The position numbers and the translations under genes are program-made. From NCBI RefSeq assembly GCF_020614375.1, contig NZ_CP085327.1:2158823-2222822 (forward strand): a stretch of DNA of 64,000 nt, written 5' to 3'. Below are positions 25,911 to 34,174 of this stretch, in pieces. Below the pieces are notes generated by a model. The model was not told where the DNA came from, searched no databases, and was given only the letters and a program-made list of their open reading frames with translations. Positions within the stretch are counted from its first letter, which is position 1. Every line of letters begins with the position of its first letter. This stretch comes from Haladaptatus salinisoli (GTDB lineage Archaea > Halobacteriota > Halobacteria > Halobacteriales > Haladaptataceae).

Positions 25911-26166
25911 GAGATTCCGGAGGCGGCGCTGCGGGAAAAATCTCGCGGGACGGCTCGGCGGTCACGTCGCCCGTCCGACGTCGCCGGGTCGGAATCTCCG
26001 CGGCCATCGGAGAGAGCAGGAACGCCGCCCGCGTGAGTCCGATAACGTCCGTTTCGTACCCGCGACGGTCGGTGAGGTGCAGGATTCCGACTAGGAGGTA
26101 GAATCCGTACGAGTACGAGAGACAGTAGGCGTAGTACCGCCGGACGACTCCCCGCGAATCCGCCAT
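25911..26166 (-). pseudogene. N-terminal remnant of an MFS transporter
   Basis: An ATG at 26166 opens an excellent coding frame for about 80 codons with G/C-rich third positions: MADSRGVVRRYYAYCLSYSY, then GFYLLVGILHLTDRRGYETDVIGLTRAAFLLSPMAAEIPT. The VRRYY start, the first helix and the L-x-x-A-x-F-L-x-x-x-x-A-E-I-P-T of TM2 match haloarchaeal major facilitator transporters. After PT the expected G-Y-x-x-D-R-x-G-R loop is replaced by RRRRTGDV and no more membrane helices follow; the frame then becomes the shadow of DUF5787. About 90 percent of the transporter is missing. Confidence 0.55.
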
Positions 26167-26304
26167 CGAGCGATAGCTCTCGTCCCGACGGAGAGCGTTT
26201 CCTGAAATCCGAATTTGTATCGGTTACTACCGTTGTCGGTCCGAACGTCGCGCACCGTCCGACGCGAAACCGCCCGCGGAAGAAAACGGGTTTCGACGAC
26301 CCCG

Positions 26305-26565
26305 TCAGTCGTCGGCGGGAATCGGCTCTTCTTCCTCGTCAGCCTCGGGTTCCGCCCGGCGCTCGCCCGCTTCGCGCAGGGTCGTCGGCTCCGGCGCGGG
26401 TCGTTCGTCCTCGAATAACGACGCGAATCGCGCTCTCGTCCGCGCCACGAGGCCGTCTCGTCGGCGGGTTCGTCCGCGCTCGTCTTCCGACTCGCGCTCA
26501 GTTTCGGCGGTCGGTTCTCGTTCCTCGGTACGGTAGTAGCTATCTCTCGGATGGCACATCGTCAC
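26305..26565 (-). CDS. Small acidic hypothetical protein (86 aa)
   Basis: The frame from ATG 26565 (or ATG 26559, MCHPRDSYY) is highly acidic and mostly disordered: an N-terminal CHPRDSYYRTEE, a middle RLVARTRARFASLFEDE helix and a C-terminal PEADEEEEPIPADD. Codon use is that of real haloarchaeal genes. I recognise no domain. It sits between the MFS remnant and the winged-helix regulator; the flanking spacers (26167-26304, 26566-26733) show no gene. Short acidic MCHP-type proteins occur in many haloarchaea with no assigned role. Confidence 0.55.
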   Translation of the reverse strand: MTMCHPRDSYYRTEEREPTAETERESEDERGRTRRRDGLVARTRARFASLFEDERPAPEPTTLREAGERRAEPEADEEEEPIPADD

Positions 26566-26733
26566 ACCCCGCCGGACGTTGCGTTCGAAGTTCGATAGTC
26601 ATTCGCGTCGGGTCCGACCGAGCGGTCGAGAAAGAAGGGTTCTTCGCGGTCGCAACGCGCCGAGAACGGCGCTCGGCACTCGGACCGCGCTTCTGCGCGG
26701 TGCGCTACCGAAGCCCGCCTCGTAACTTCCCCG

Positions 26734-27657
26734 TCACGCCGCGCTCTTCGCGTCGGTCGCCGCCGACCGAGTTCGCTCGGTTTCGACGACGTTCAGTTCG
26801 TCGTCCAGGGTGACGCGCAGTTCCTCGTCGTCCAGCGGAATCGCGACGCGGACGCGCCACGGGTCGTCCGAGAGGATCGTCGTGTGCTCGTCGCTCACGC
26901 ACCACGAGAGCGACCAGTAGGGTTTCGTGCAGAGGTCGATGCCGTGGTCGCTGTAGAAGGTGACGACCGCCGACTGGTCGAGCAGTTTGAGACCGACGGC
27001 CGAGTGGAGTCGGTGGCGACACTGCTCGCAGCGGTGGTCGACGCGAACGTCGAGTCCCAATCGGTCGTCGTCGTCGCGGACGATGGTCGTCGCCATCTTC
27101 CCGTTGCACTCGTGACAGACGCCGTCGGCGGCGAGACAGTGGAGGTGGCGAACCCGCTGGTTGAACGCGTCCATTATCTCGCAGTCCGTCCGGTCTTTCA
27201 GGCCGCCCGGCGGGAAGGGGTATCGGCCGTGGGTCTTCCCGCAGTCGGGGCAGTTCACCGCCAGCATCTCGTCCTCGTAGGTGGCGCGCAGGTTCTCGCC
27301 GCAGTCGGCGCACGTCTCGTTCAAGTCGATGGGGTCGAGCCGGGGGTGTTCGTTGAACGACCCGGCCAGAATCGCGCTGACGACCTTCTTTCCGGCCTGT
27401 CGGAAGTCGTAGCCCGCGTCGGTGTGGACGACGAAGTGGTCGGTCAACTGCTGGAGGTGGTAGTTGAACTGGGCGCTGTCGCGCATTCCGACCTCCTTGC
27501 GCAGTTCCGAGAAACTGACGGGGCGCTCGGGCGCTTGCCAGAGCGCCTCCAGAATCGAGAGACGGGTCTCGTTGGCGATGACCGAGAACGCCTCCGCCGG
27601 GGCGATGCAGTCCTCGCACTTCTGGAGACCGCCCTCACCGCTCGTATCACTGCTCAT
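26734..27657 (-). CDS. Winged-helix (ArsR-like) regulator with zinc-ribbon C-terminal part
   Basis: This 307-residue protein begins with [23 protein letters not shown], an ArsR-like winged helix to about residue 95 ([36 protein letters not shown]). It then has two C-x-x-C ribbons (CADCGENL with NCPDCGK; CHECNGK with CEQCRH) and a C-terminal beta domain (about residues 195-295). It fits a haloarchaeal family (HTH plus DUF7351). Cysteines suggest metal binding, so it may sense zinc or redox. A minus-strand ACGTTTTATT at 27681-27690 gives a leaderless promoter. It is divergent from aIF2-gamma with 149 bases between the starts. Confidence 0.8.
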   Translation of the reverse strand: MSSDTSGEGGLQKCEDCIAPAEAFSVIANETRLSILEALWQAPERPVSFSELRKEVGMRDSAQFNYHLQQLTDHFVVHTDAGYDFRQAGKKVVSAILAGSFNEHPRLDPIDLNETCADCGENLRATYEDEMLAVNCPDCGKTHGRYPFPPGGLKDRTDCEIMDAFNQRVRHLHCLAADGVCHECNGKMATTIVRDDDDRLGLDVRVDHRCEQCRHRLHSAVGLKLLDQSAVVTFYSDHGIDLCTKPYWSLSWCVSDEHTTILSDDPWRVRVAIPLDDEELRVTLDDELNVVETERTRSAATDAKSAA

Positions 27658-27680
27658 ATCGAGAGATAACGGGGGCGGGG

Positions 27681-27690
27681 AATAAAACGT
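27681..27690 (-). promoter_or_regulatory. TATA-like box of the winged-helix regulator
   Basis: On the minus strand it reads ACGTTTTATT, centred 28 bases from ATG 27657. It is back to back with the aIF2-gamma promoter element GGTTTATC at about 27751. Confidence 0.5.
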
Positions 27691-27750
27691 TACGTGAATT
27701 ACATTTTTGTACCGTAACTGTCACGAACGTCCCCTCGCAGGAGAACAGTA

Positions 27751-27806
27751 GGTTTATCAGTCGTTCGGGCCGAATCTACGACAACATTACTATCAGGAGG
27801 TCAACG
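27751..27806 (+). promoter_or_regulatory. Promoter, leader and Shine-Dalgarno of the aIF2-gamma operon
   Basis: GGTTTATC near 27751 predicts a start of transcription near 27780. The roughly 25-base leader carries AGGAGGT at 27795-27801, six bases before a TTG at 27807. This strong ribosome-binding site is exceptional in the window and sets the start of aIF2-gamma. Confidence 0.55.
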
Positions 27807-29039
27807 TTGACAGGAACACACAACCAACCGGAGGTGAACATCGGACTCGTCGGCCACGTCGATCACGGAAAGACGACGCTCGTGCAGGCCCTTTCCGGCG
27901 AGTGGACCGACCAGCACTCCGAGGAGATGAAACGCGGTATCTCCATTCGACTCGGCTACGCCGACGCAACGTTCCGGCGGTGTCCGGGCGTCGACGCGCC
28001 GGAGTGTTACACGGTCGAAGAGACGTGCCCCGACGGCACCGAGAGCGAACCCATCCGCACCGTCTCGTTCGTGGACGCGCCGGGCCACGAGACGCTGATG
28101 GCGACGATGCTCTCGGGCGCCGCGCTGATGGACGGCGCGGTGCTCGTCGTCTCGGCCACGGAGAACGTTCCGCAGGCCCAGACGGAAGAGCACCTGATGG
28201 CGCTCGACATCATCGGCATCGAGAACATCGTCATCGCGCAGAACAAGATCGACCTCGTCGACCGGGACCGCGCCGAGCGAAACCACGAGCAGATTCGGGA
28301 GTTCGTGTCGGGAACGGTCGCGGAGGACGCCCCCATCGTCCCCATCAGCGCCCAACAGGAGGTCAACATCGACCTGCTGATGCAGGCCATCGAGGAGGAG
28401 ATTCCGACGCCGGAGCGCGACCCGGGCGACGAACCGCAGATGTACGTCGCCCGCAGTTTCGACATCAACCGCCCCGGCACGACGTGGGACAGCCTCGTGG
28501 GCGGCGTCCTCGGCGGCAGTCTCGTGCAGGGTAAACTCACGGAGGGCGACGAAATCGAACTCCGACCCGGCCGGGAAGTCGAAGAGGGCGGCCAGACCCA
28601 GTGGGAACCCATCGAGACCGACGTGCGCTCGCTGCAGGCGGGCGGCGAGATGGTGGACGAGGTGACGCCGGGCGGTCTGCTCGGCGTCGGCACGGGTCTC
28701 GACCCGAGCTACACCAAGGGCGACGCGCTGGCCGGACAGGTCGCGGGGACGCCCGGAACGCTCCCGCCGACGTGGCGGAAGTTCACGATGAAAATCGATC
28801 TGCTCGACCGCCTCGTCGGGCTGGACGACCAGGACATCGACGAGATAAGCACGGGCGAACCGCTCATGCTGACCGTCGGCACCGCGACGACCGTCGGCTC
28901 GGTGACCAGCGCCCGCGCCGACGAGTGCGAGGTCGCGCTCAAACGCCCCGTCTGCGCGCCGGAAGGCGCGAAGATAGCCATCAACCGCCGCATCGGCGCG
29001 CGGTGGCGACTCATCGGTATCGGGACGCTCACGGGCTGA
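27807..29039 (+). CDS. eif2g: Translation initiation factor aIF2 subunit gamma
   Basis: This 410-residue GTPase starts at TTG 27807 with [23 protein letters not shown] (G1, near residue 10). The switch I region is [15 protein letters not shown], followed by the zinc-knuckle-like [18 protein letters not shown]3 is [25 protein letters not shown]4 is QNKIDLVD, and two C-terminal beta-barrel domains follow. It forms aIF2 with alpha and beta subunits and brings initiator Met-tRNA to the ribosome. No ATG lies near the N-terminus and the strong SD supports TTG. It heads an operon with a PIN nuclease, Rpo7 and Spt4. Confidence 0.96.
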   Translation: MTGTHNQPEVNIGLVGHVDHGKTTLVQALSGEWTDQHSEEMKRGISIRLGYADATFRRCPGVDAPECYTVEETCPDGTESEPIRTVSFVDAPGHETLMATMLSGAALMDGAVLVVSATENVPQAQTEEHLMALDIIGIENIVIAQNKIDLVDRDRAERNHEQIREFVSGTVAEDAPIVPISAQQEVNIDLLMQAIEEEIPTPERDPGDEPQMYVARSFDINRPGTTWDSLVGGVLGGSLVQGKLTEGDEIELRPGREVEEGGQTQWEPIETDVRSLQAGGEMVDEVTPGGLLGVGTGLDPSYTKGDALAGQVAGTPGTLPPTWRKFTMKIDLLDRLVGLDDQDIDEISTGEPLMLTVGTATTVGSVTSARADECEVALKRPVCAPEGAKIAINRRIGARWRLIGIGTLTG

Positions 29040-29416
29040 TGGTTCCCACGGTCGCCGCGGACACGAGCGCGCTCATGATGCCGGTCGAAAACGGCGTCAG
29101 GCTGTTCGACGAACTCGACCGACTCCTCGGTCGGTACGAGTGCGTCGTTCCGCGCGCGGTCGCCGCCGAACTCGACGGGCTGTCGCGGGGCGGCGGCGAA
29201 GAAGCGACCGCCGCGAGCGTGGGACGGGACCTGGCGACCCGGTGTCGAACCGTCGACCACGAGGAATCGTACGCCGACGACGCGCTGGTCGAACTCGGAG
29301 ACGAGGTCGACTTCGTCGTCACGAACGACGCGCCTCTTCGGAACCGCCTGCTCGACGCCGGCGTTCCGGTAATCCATATAAGGGGCCAGAACAAACTCAC
29401 AATCACTCAACCATAG
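29039..29416 (+). CDS. PIN-domain ribonuclease (FCF1/Utp24-like)
   Basis: This 125-residue single PIN domain has the acidic residues VAADTSALMMPV, the AVAAELDGL pair and TNDAPLRNRLLDAG near the C-terminus, the expected Mg2+-binding tetrad. Its ATG overlaps the aIF2-gamma TGA by one base, and Rpo7 starts one base after its stop. A PIN gene between aIF2-gamma and rpoE1 is a conserved archaeal arrangement, and its relatives are proposed to process rRNA like eukaryotic Fcf1/Utp24. With no antitoxin gene beside it, a toxin role is unlikely. Confidence 0.85.
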   Translation: MVPTVAADTSALMMPVENGVRLFDELDRLLGRYECVVPRAVAAELDGLSRGGGEEATAASVGRDLATRCRTVDHEESYADDALVELGDEVDFVVTNDAPLRNRLLDAGVPVIHIRGQNKLTITQP

Positions 29417-29417
29417 C

Positions 29418-29990
29418 ATGTACAAACGGGCCAGACTGAAAGATACGGTCGAGGTGCCACCCCAGTTCCTGGCGGACGTAACGCCGGAACTGGTGAAGCG
29501 GCTACTACAGGATAAACTGGAAGGCAGGATGGACGAGGACGTCGGGAGCGTCGTCAGCGTCACCGAAGTCCACGACATCGGCGAGGGCGCGGTGCTCCCC
29601 AATCGTCCCGGCGTCTACTACGAGGCGGAGTTCGACGCGCTCACCTTCGACCCCCAGATGCAGGAGGTCGTGGACGGGGAGGTCGTGGAAGTCGTCAACT
29701 TCGGAGCGTTCGTCGGCATCGGGCCGGTCGACGGTCTCCTTCACGTCTCGCAGATATCGGACGAGTACCTCGCGTTCGACGAGGAAGGACAACAGCTCGC
29801 CTCCCGCGAGTCGAACAGCACGCTCGGCGTCGGCGACTCGGTGCGGGCGCGCATCGTCACGAAGAGCATCGACGAGCGCAACCCCCGCGAGAGCAAGATC
29901 GGTCTCACGGCCAAGCAGGTCGGACTGGGCAAGCACGGCTGGCTGAAGGCGGAGCGCGAACGGCGGCAAGCGACCACCGAGAGTGAGTGA
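29418..29990 (+). CDS. rpo7: DNA-directed RNA polymerase subunit Rpo7 (RpoE1)
   Basis: This 190-residue protein begins MYKRARLKDTVEVPPQFLADV, the RNP-like N-terminal domain of Rpo7/RpoE', and has an S1/OB domain from about residue 80 (GEVVEVVNFGAFVGIGPVDGLLHVSQISDEYL). It forms the stalk of archaeal RNA polymerase with Rpo4, helps open promoters and binds nascent RNA. Start ATG 29418 follows the PIN stop by one base. Spt4 follows three codons after its end region, so transcription factors are physically linked with aIF2-gamma. Confidence 0.96.
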   Translation: MYKRARLKDTVEVPPQFLADVTPELVKRLLQDKLEGRMDEDVGSVVSVTEVHDIGEGAVLPNRPGVYYEAEFDALTFDPQMQEVVDGEVVEVVNFGAFVGIGPVDGLLHVSQISDEYLAFDEEGQQLASRESNSTLGVGDSVRARIVTKSIDERNPRESKIGLTAKQVGLGKHGWLKAERERRQATTESE

Positions 29991-29992
29991 CC

Positions 29993-30190
29993 ATGGCCGG
30001 TAATCGACTCGCCTGCCGCGACTGTCACGCCGTCCTCGAAGCGGACGAAGAGATATGCCCGGTGTGTAACTCGACCAGCCTCACGGAAGACTGGAGCGGC
30101 TACGTCATCATCGCGCACCCCGAGAAGAGCGAAATCGCCCAGGAGATGGAAGTCACCGAGCCGGGTAGTTACGCGCTGAAGGTTCGATAG
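29993..30190 (+). CDS. spt4: Transcription elongation factor Spt4 (RpoE2)
   Basis: This 65-residue zinc-ribbon protein starts MAGNRLACRDCHAVLEADEEICPVC: the two CxxC pairs (CRDC and CPVC) form the Spt4 zinc site. The sequence ends with IIAHPEKSEIAQEMEVTEPGSYALKVR, matching Spt4's C-terminal beta strands. Spt4 pairs with Spt5/NusG to make RNA polymerase processive. Its ATG is two bases after the Rpo7 TGA. Length matches archaeal Spt4 (60-65 aa). Confidence 0.93.
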   Translation: MAGNRLACRDCHAVLEADEEICPVCNSTSLTEDWSGYVIIAHPEKSEIAQEMEVTEPGSYALKVR

Positions 30191-30194
30191 GGCG

Positions 30195-30773
30195 ATGAGC
30201 GAGGGACCCGGTTCCTCGGACGACGTCGTCGTTTCGCTCCCTCCCGCGCTCCGGAGCGAGCTGAAGGTGCCGCTCGGGACGATATTCACCGACGCGGAGG
30301 CGCTCCTCGATTCGGCGGGTCGTCCGCTCGTCGCCGTCGGCGACGTCGTCACGTTCCACCTCGAATCGGCGGGCGTCACGCCGGACGTGGCGCTCGTGGA
30401 CGGCTTGACCAAGCGCGACGCGGTCGCCCCCGAAATCCGCGACGCCGTCAGCGACGACGCCCGGCGCGTGTCGGTGACGAACCCGGCCGGAACGCTCACC
30501 GCGGACCTCCTCTTCGCGCTCGCCGAGTCGATTCGCGCGGACGAAGCGACGGTGCTCGTCGTCGACGGCGAGGAGGACCTCGCGGCGCTTCCGGCGGTGC
30601 TCGCCGCGCCGGAGGGTGCGAGCGTCGTCTACGGCCAGCCCGACGAGGGGATGGTTCTCGTGCGAGTGACGCCGGACGTGCAGGCGCGGGTCGCCGACCT
30701 ACTGGCGCGGATGGACGGGGAGGCGGAGCGACTCTTCTCGCTCGTCGACTATCGCGACCGCACCGGAGAGTAG
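30195..30773 (+). CDS. GTP-dependent dephospho-CoA kinase (DUF359)
   Basis: This 192-residue protein contains the family motifs PLGTIFTD, VGDVVT, LVDGLTKRDA, VTNPAGTLT and LVVDGEEDLAALPAVLAAP. These match the archaeal DUF359 family, shown in Thermococcus to phosphorylate dephospho-CoA with GTP, the last step of coenzyme A biosynthesis. No P-loop is present, as expected for this family. It is four bases after Spt4 in the aIF2-gamma/Rpo7 operon. Start is ATG 30195. Confidence 0.88.
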   Translation: MSEGPGSSDDVVVSLPPALRSELKVPLGTIFTDAEALLDSAGRPLVAVGDVVTFHLESAGVTPDVALVDGLTKRDAVAPEIRDAVSDDARRVSVTNPAGTLTADLLFALAESIRADEATVLVVDGEEDLAALPAVLAAPEGASVVYGQPDEGMVLVRVTPDVQARVADLLARMDGEAERLFSLVDYRDRTGE

Positions 30774-30915
30774 TCGGAATCTTTCGACCGCGTTTCTGTC
30801 GATTAGTAGCGGTGAACGCGTCCTCCGGCCTCGGCGCGCTCACCCGGCGGAATCGTGCACTTCGAAATCCTTTTACACGCTACGGGGAGAAAAGGAGTAT
30901 AACTGAGTGTTACAC

Positions 30916-31239
30916 ATGGAAGTCGAAATCCTCTCACAGGAGCAAAATCCGATGCTCCACAGGACCGAAGTGCGGTTCCAGATCGTTCACGACGAGGCGA
31001 CGCCCTCGCGGCTCTCGGTGCGGGACAGCCTCGCCGCGAAGCTCGACAAGAACGCGGACGAAGTCGTCGTTCACGAGATGAGCACGAAGTTCGGGATGCG
31101 AAAGACCGTCGGCTACGCGAAGGTCTACGACAGCCCCGAACACGCCCGCGACGTAGAGCAGAAGTACATGCTCGAACGCAACAAGATAACCGCCGACTCC
31201 GACGCGGACACCGACGCGGAAGCCGAGGAGGCCGAATAA
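30916..31239 (+). CDS. rps24e: Ribosomal protein eS24 (S24e)
   Basis: This 107-residue protein from ATG 30916 ([19 protein letters not shown]) has the S24e core: [42 protein letters not shown] haloarchaeal acidic tail ([12 protein letters not shown]) follows. It is a small-subunit ribosomal protein. An in-frame TTG at 30907 would add three residues. The 142-base spacer upstream holds A/T-rich promoter-like DNA (CTTTTACA near 30871; GTATAACT near 30895). The next gene, rps27ae, starts on the last base of its stop codon. Confidence 0.95.
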   Translation: MEVEILSQEQNPMLHRTEVRFQIVHDEATPSRLSVRDSLAAKLDKNADEVVVHEMSTKFGMRKTVGYAKVYDSPEHARDVEQKYMLERNKITADSDADTDAEAEEAE

Positions 31240-31373
31240 TGGCGCTCTACGAACTCTACGGCGACGACGGCACGACCGACCGCGAGCAGTGTCCGCGGTG
31301 TGGCGACTCGTTCCTCGCGGACCACGGCGACCGCCTCCACTGCGGCAAGTGTAGCTACACCGAGTGGCAGTAA
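31239..31373 (+). CDS. rps27ae: Ribosomal protein eS31 (S27ae)
   Basis: This 44-residue protein is encoded from ATG 31239, overlapping the S24e TAA by one base, to TAA 31373. It has a four-cysteine zinc ribbon: CPRCGDSF and [10 protein letters not shown], the hallmark of S27ae. It binds the small-subunit beak. Its stop overlaps the start of kae1/bud32 by one base, so these three genes are coupled. Confidence 0.95.
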   Translation: MALYELYGDDGTTDREQCPRCGDSFLADHGDRLHCGKCSYTEWQ

Positions 31374-32986
31374 TGCGAATCCTCGGCGTCGAGGGTACCG
31401 CGTGGGCGGCCAGCGCGTCCGTCTACGACGCGAACACCGGTTCCGTTTTTATCGAAACCGAAGCCTACCGACCGGAGAGCGGCGGCATCCACCCGCGAGA
31501 AGCGGCCGAACACATGAGCGACGCGATTCCCCGCGTCGTCGAGACGGCGCTGGCGGAAGCGGACGGCGACGTCGACGCCGACGAACGAAGCTCATCGAAC
31601 CGGGCGTCGCCCGTCGACGCGGTCGCCTTCTCGCGCGGGCCGGGACTCGGACCGTGCCTCCGAATCGTCGGCACCGCGGCGCGCGCGCTGGCGCAGACGC
31701 TGGACGTGCCGCTGGTCGGCGTGAACCACATGGTCGCGCACCTCGAAATCGGCCGCCAGCGGTCGGGGTTCGACTCGCCGGTCTGCCTGAACGCGAGCGG
31801 CGCGAACGCCCACGTGCTGGGGTACCGAAACGGGCGGTATCGCGTGCTCGGCGAGACGATGGACACGGGCGTCGGAAACGCCATCGACAAGTTCACCCGC
31901 CACGTCGGGTGGTCGCATCCTGGCGGGCCGAAGGTCGAGGAAGCCGCGACGGACGGCGAGTACGTCGACCTCCCCTACGTCGTGAAGGGGATGGATTTTT
32001 CCTTCTCGGGCATCATGAGCGCGGCGAAGCAGGCGTACGACGAGGGGGAGGCCATCGAGGACGTCTGCTTTTCGTTGCAGGAGAACATCTTCGCCATGCT
32101 CACCGAAGTCGCGGAGCGCGCCCTCTCGCTCACGGGGCGGGACGAACTCGTCCTCGGCGGCGGCGTCGGGCAGAACGCCCGCCTCCGCGAGATGTTGGAA
32201 GCGATGTGCGACCAACGCGGAGCGGACTTTTTCGCCCCCGAACCGCGATTTCTGCGGGACAACGCCGGGATGATAGCCGTCCTCGGCGCGGAGATGCTGG
32301 CGGCGGGCGACACGATACCCGTCGAAGCGTCCGCGGTGAATCCGAACTTTCGGCCCGACCAGGCCGAGGTCGGATGGCGGGACGACCGCGAGGAGGTGTT
32401 TCGAAACGTCGGCGAGCGCGAGATCCGCGGCGCGGAAGCGACCGTCACCGTCGGTTCGGAGCGCGTTACCAAGCGCCGCCTCCCGAAATCGTACCGCCAT
32501 CCCGCGCTGGACGCTCGCCTGCGCCGTGAGCGGACGACCCTCGAAGCGCGCCTGACGAGCGACGCCCGACGCGCGGGGGTTCCGACGCCGGTCGTGTACG
32601 ACGTCGACCTCGCGGAGGGCGTCATCGAGTTCGAGCGCGTGGGCGACGCCGACCTCCGCGAGGAGTTGACCGCGCCCCGCGTGCGCGACGTGGGACGCCA
32701 CCTCGGCGCGATGCACCGGGCCGGTATCGTCCACGGCGACCCGACGACGAGGAACGTGCGGTGTTCGTCGGAGCGAACGTACTTCATCGACTTCGGACTC
32801 GGCTACTACTCCGACGACGCGGAGGACTACGCGATGGACTTGCACGTTTTCTCCCAGAGCCTCGCCGGCACCTCGGACGAGGCCGAGGGGCTTCGCCGGG
32901 AGTTCGAGGCGGCCTACTCGGCGTCCGGCGACGAGGAGGTGTTGGCGCAACTGCGCGAGATAGAGGGTCGCGGCCGATATCAGTGA
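31373..32986 (+). CDS. kae1-bud32: Kae1-Bud32 fusion: tRNA t6A synthase subunit and kinase
   Basis: This 537-residue fusion has a Kae1 (TsaD) domain, residues 1-330, with the metal-site motif NHMVAHLEIGR near residue 120, GETMDTGVGNAIDK and LVLGGGVGQNARLREML. A Bud32 kinase domain (about residues 345-537) has MHRAGIVHGDPTTRNVR (HGD catalytic loop) and YFIDFGLGYYS (DFG). Together with Pcc1 and Cgi121 it makes the KEOPS complex that builds t6A at tRNA position 37. Start ATG 31373 is three codons inside a longer frame from GTG 31364. The fusion is typical of several archaea. Confidence 0.95.
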   Translation: MRILGVEGTAWAASASVYDANTGSVFIETEAYRPESGGIHPREAAEHMSDAIPRVVETALAEADGDVDADERSSSNRASPVDAVAFSRGPGLGPCLRIVGTAARALAQTLDVPLVGVNHMVAHLEIGRQRSGFDSPVCLNASGANAHVLGYRNGRYRVLGETMDTGVGNAIDKFTRHVGWSHPGGPKVEEAATDGEYVDLPYVVKGMDFSFSGIMSAAKQAYDEGEAIEDVCFSLQENIFAMLTEVAERALSLTGRDELVLGGGVGQNARLREMLEAMCDQRGADFFAPEPRFLRDNAGMIAVLGAEMLAAGDTIPVEASAVNPNFRPDQAEVGWRDDREEVFRNVGEREIRGAEATVTVGSERVTKRRLPKSYRHPALDARLRRERTTLEARLTSDARRAGVPTPVVYDVDLAEGVIEFERVGDADLREELTAPRVRDVGRHLGAMHRAGIVHGDPTTRNVRCSSERTYFIDFGLGYYSDDAEDYAMDLHVFSQSLAGTSDEAEGLRREFEAAYSASGDEEVLAQLREIEGRGRYQ

Positions 32987-33208
32987 CGCCATCGGGGTTC
33001 GAGGTTTCCGAAACGGGTTGGTCGTCGTTCGAGCGAGTCCACGCTCTCACCGTGGCGGGAGGGATTTCGACGAGATACCCCGGGAACTGACGTCGTTCTG
33101 CCAAATCAACCCGCGAACGGCGAGGACGCGACCGCGCTCGGACGCGCGTAATCGCTCGCCCTTCGGCCCTTCTTCCCCGCTCGCCCCTCGACTCGAACGC
33201 CCCAAACG

Positions 33209-33216
33209 CTATAACC
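33209..33216 (+). promoter_or_regulatory. TATA-like box of the DUF5808 gene
   Basis: CTATAACC is centred 26 bases before ATG 33238. Upstream spacer 32987-33200 shows no gene. Confidence 0.5.
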
Positions 33217-33237
33217 AGAGCGAACAATGTCTATCAC

Positions 33238-33507
33238 ATGTCCGACAAAGAGACCACCGGTTCCCTCTTCGGCGTCCCGTACAACTTCGAGCGACCCAGC
33301 ATCGGACGGATGCTGTCGGCCTACTGGAAGCCCGGCGAAGGGATGCTGGTCGAAAAACCGTTCGGCGTCGGCTACACCATCAATCTCGCCAACTGGCGGT
33401 CGTGGATAGTCCTCGCCGTCGCGGGCGTCCTGCTCTGGCACGAGCGCAAGGGCTCCGACGTGGAGGAGATGGAGGACGAACCCGTGGAAGTCATCGTGGA
33501 CGACTGA
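33238..33507 (+). CDS. DUF5808-like small membrane protein (89 aa)
   Basis: This 89-residue protein starts MSDKETTGSLFGVPYNFERPS, with the pattern GRMLSAYWKPGEGMLVEKPFGVGYTINL and a hydrophobic stretch (WRSWIVLAVAGVLLW) that is probably one membrane helix, then an acidic tail. GYTINLAN and LFGVPYNFERP are the DUF5808 marks as I recall them. Function is unknown; DUF5808 domains occur fused to membrane proteins in other prokaryotes. Start is supported by a TATA-like element 26 bases upstream. Confidence 0.7.
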   Translation: MSDKETTGSLFGVPYNFERPSIGRMLSAYWKPGEGMLVEKPFGVGYTINLANWRSWIVLAVAGVLLWHERKGSDVEEMEDEPVEVIVDD

Positions 33508-33546
33508 TTCGACGCCTCTTTTTCCCCGCGCCGCGCCGTTTCGGAC

Positions 33547-34083
33547 GTGATTCGATTCGTCACCGGTAACGAGGGGAAAGTCCGCGAAGCGCGCGAGTAC
33601 CTGGACGACGAGGTTCGCCAGGTCGAGTACGACTACACCGAGATACAGAGCGACGACCTCGCCGAAATCGCCCTCCACGGCGCGCGCGAGGCGTTCGAGG
33701 AGACGGGCGGCGAGGACCCCGTGGTCGTGGACGACGCGGGCCTGTTCGTCGACGCCGTGGGCGGTTTCCCCGGTCCCTACTCCGCCTACGTCGAGGACAC
33801 CCTCGGCGTCGAGCGCGTCTGGCGAATCGCGGAGCGGGAGGAGAACCGCCGAGCGCACTTCCGCTGCGTCGTCGCCTACCACGACGGCGAGCGGAGCGAG
33901 ACGTTCTCCGGCGCGGTTCCGGGCCGCCTCGTCGCCCCGCGCGGCGAGGGCGGGTTCGGCTACGACCCCATCTTCGAACACGAGGGCAAGACGCTGGCCG
34001 AGATGAGCACCGAGGAGAAGAACGCCATCTCCCACCGCGGGCGGGCGCTGGCGAAGTTCGCGGACTGGTTGGCCGAGCGGTAA
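33547..34083 (+). CDS. rdgB: XTP/dITP pyrophosphatase (RdgB/HAM1)
   Basis: This 178-residue enzyme starts IRFVTGNEGKVREAREYL (GTG 33547) with the T-G-N-x-x-K nucleotide-binding loop, and has DDAGLFVDAVGGFPGPYSAYV near residue 63 and GFGYDPIFEHEGKTLAEM and ISHRGRALAKF near the end. It hydrolyses XTP, dITP and ITP to monophosphates and protects DNA from deaminated purines. Length is a little below bacterial RdgB. The GTG start is the only plausible one. The gene stands alone between DUF5808 and the convergent PIN-like gene. Confidence 0.92.
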   Translation: MIRFVTGNEGKVREAREYLDDEVRQVEYDYTEIQSDDLAEIALHGAREAFEETGGEDPVVVDDAGLFVDAVGGFPGPYSAYVEDTLGVERVWRIAEREENRRAHFRCVVAYHDGERSETFSGAVPGRLVAPRGEGGFGYDPIFEHEGKTLAEMSTEEKNAISHRGRALAKFADWLAER

Positions 34084-34174
34084 CGTCGGAGGGTCGAGGA
34101 CCGGTCGGCGGGTCGGTTTTCCGACGTCGAAACGGCGGACGAGCCAGCGGGTCGAACGGTCGAACTCGTGAAAC

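Noticed and set aside
29039..29416. Toxin (VapC) reading of the PIN gene
   Set aside because: No antitoxin partner and a conserved housekeeping operon context favour an RNA-processing role.
32987..33237. Possible small RNA or ORF before the DUF5808 gene
   Set aside because: No convincing frame or fold; only the TATA-like box near 33209 can be supported.
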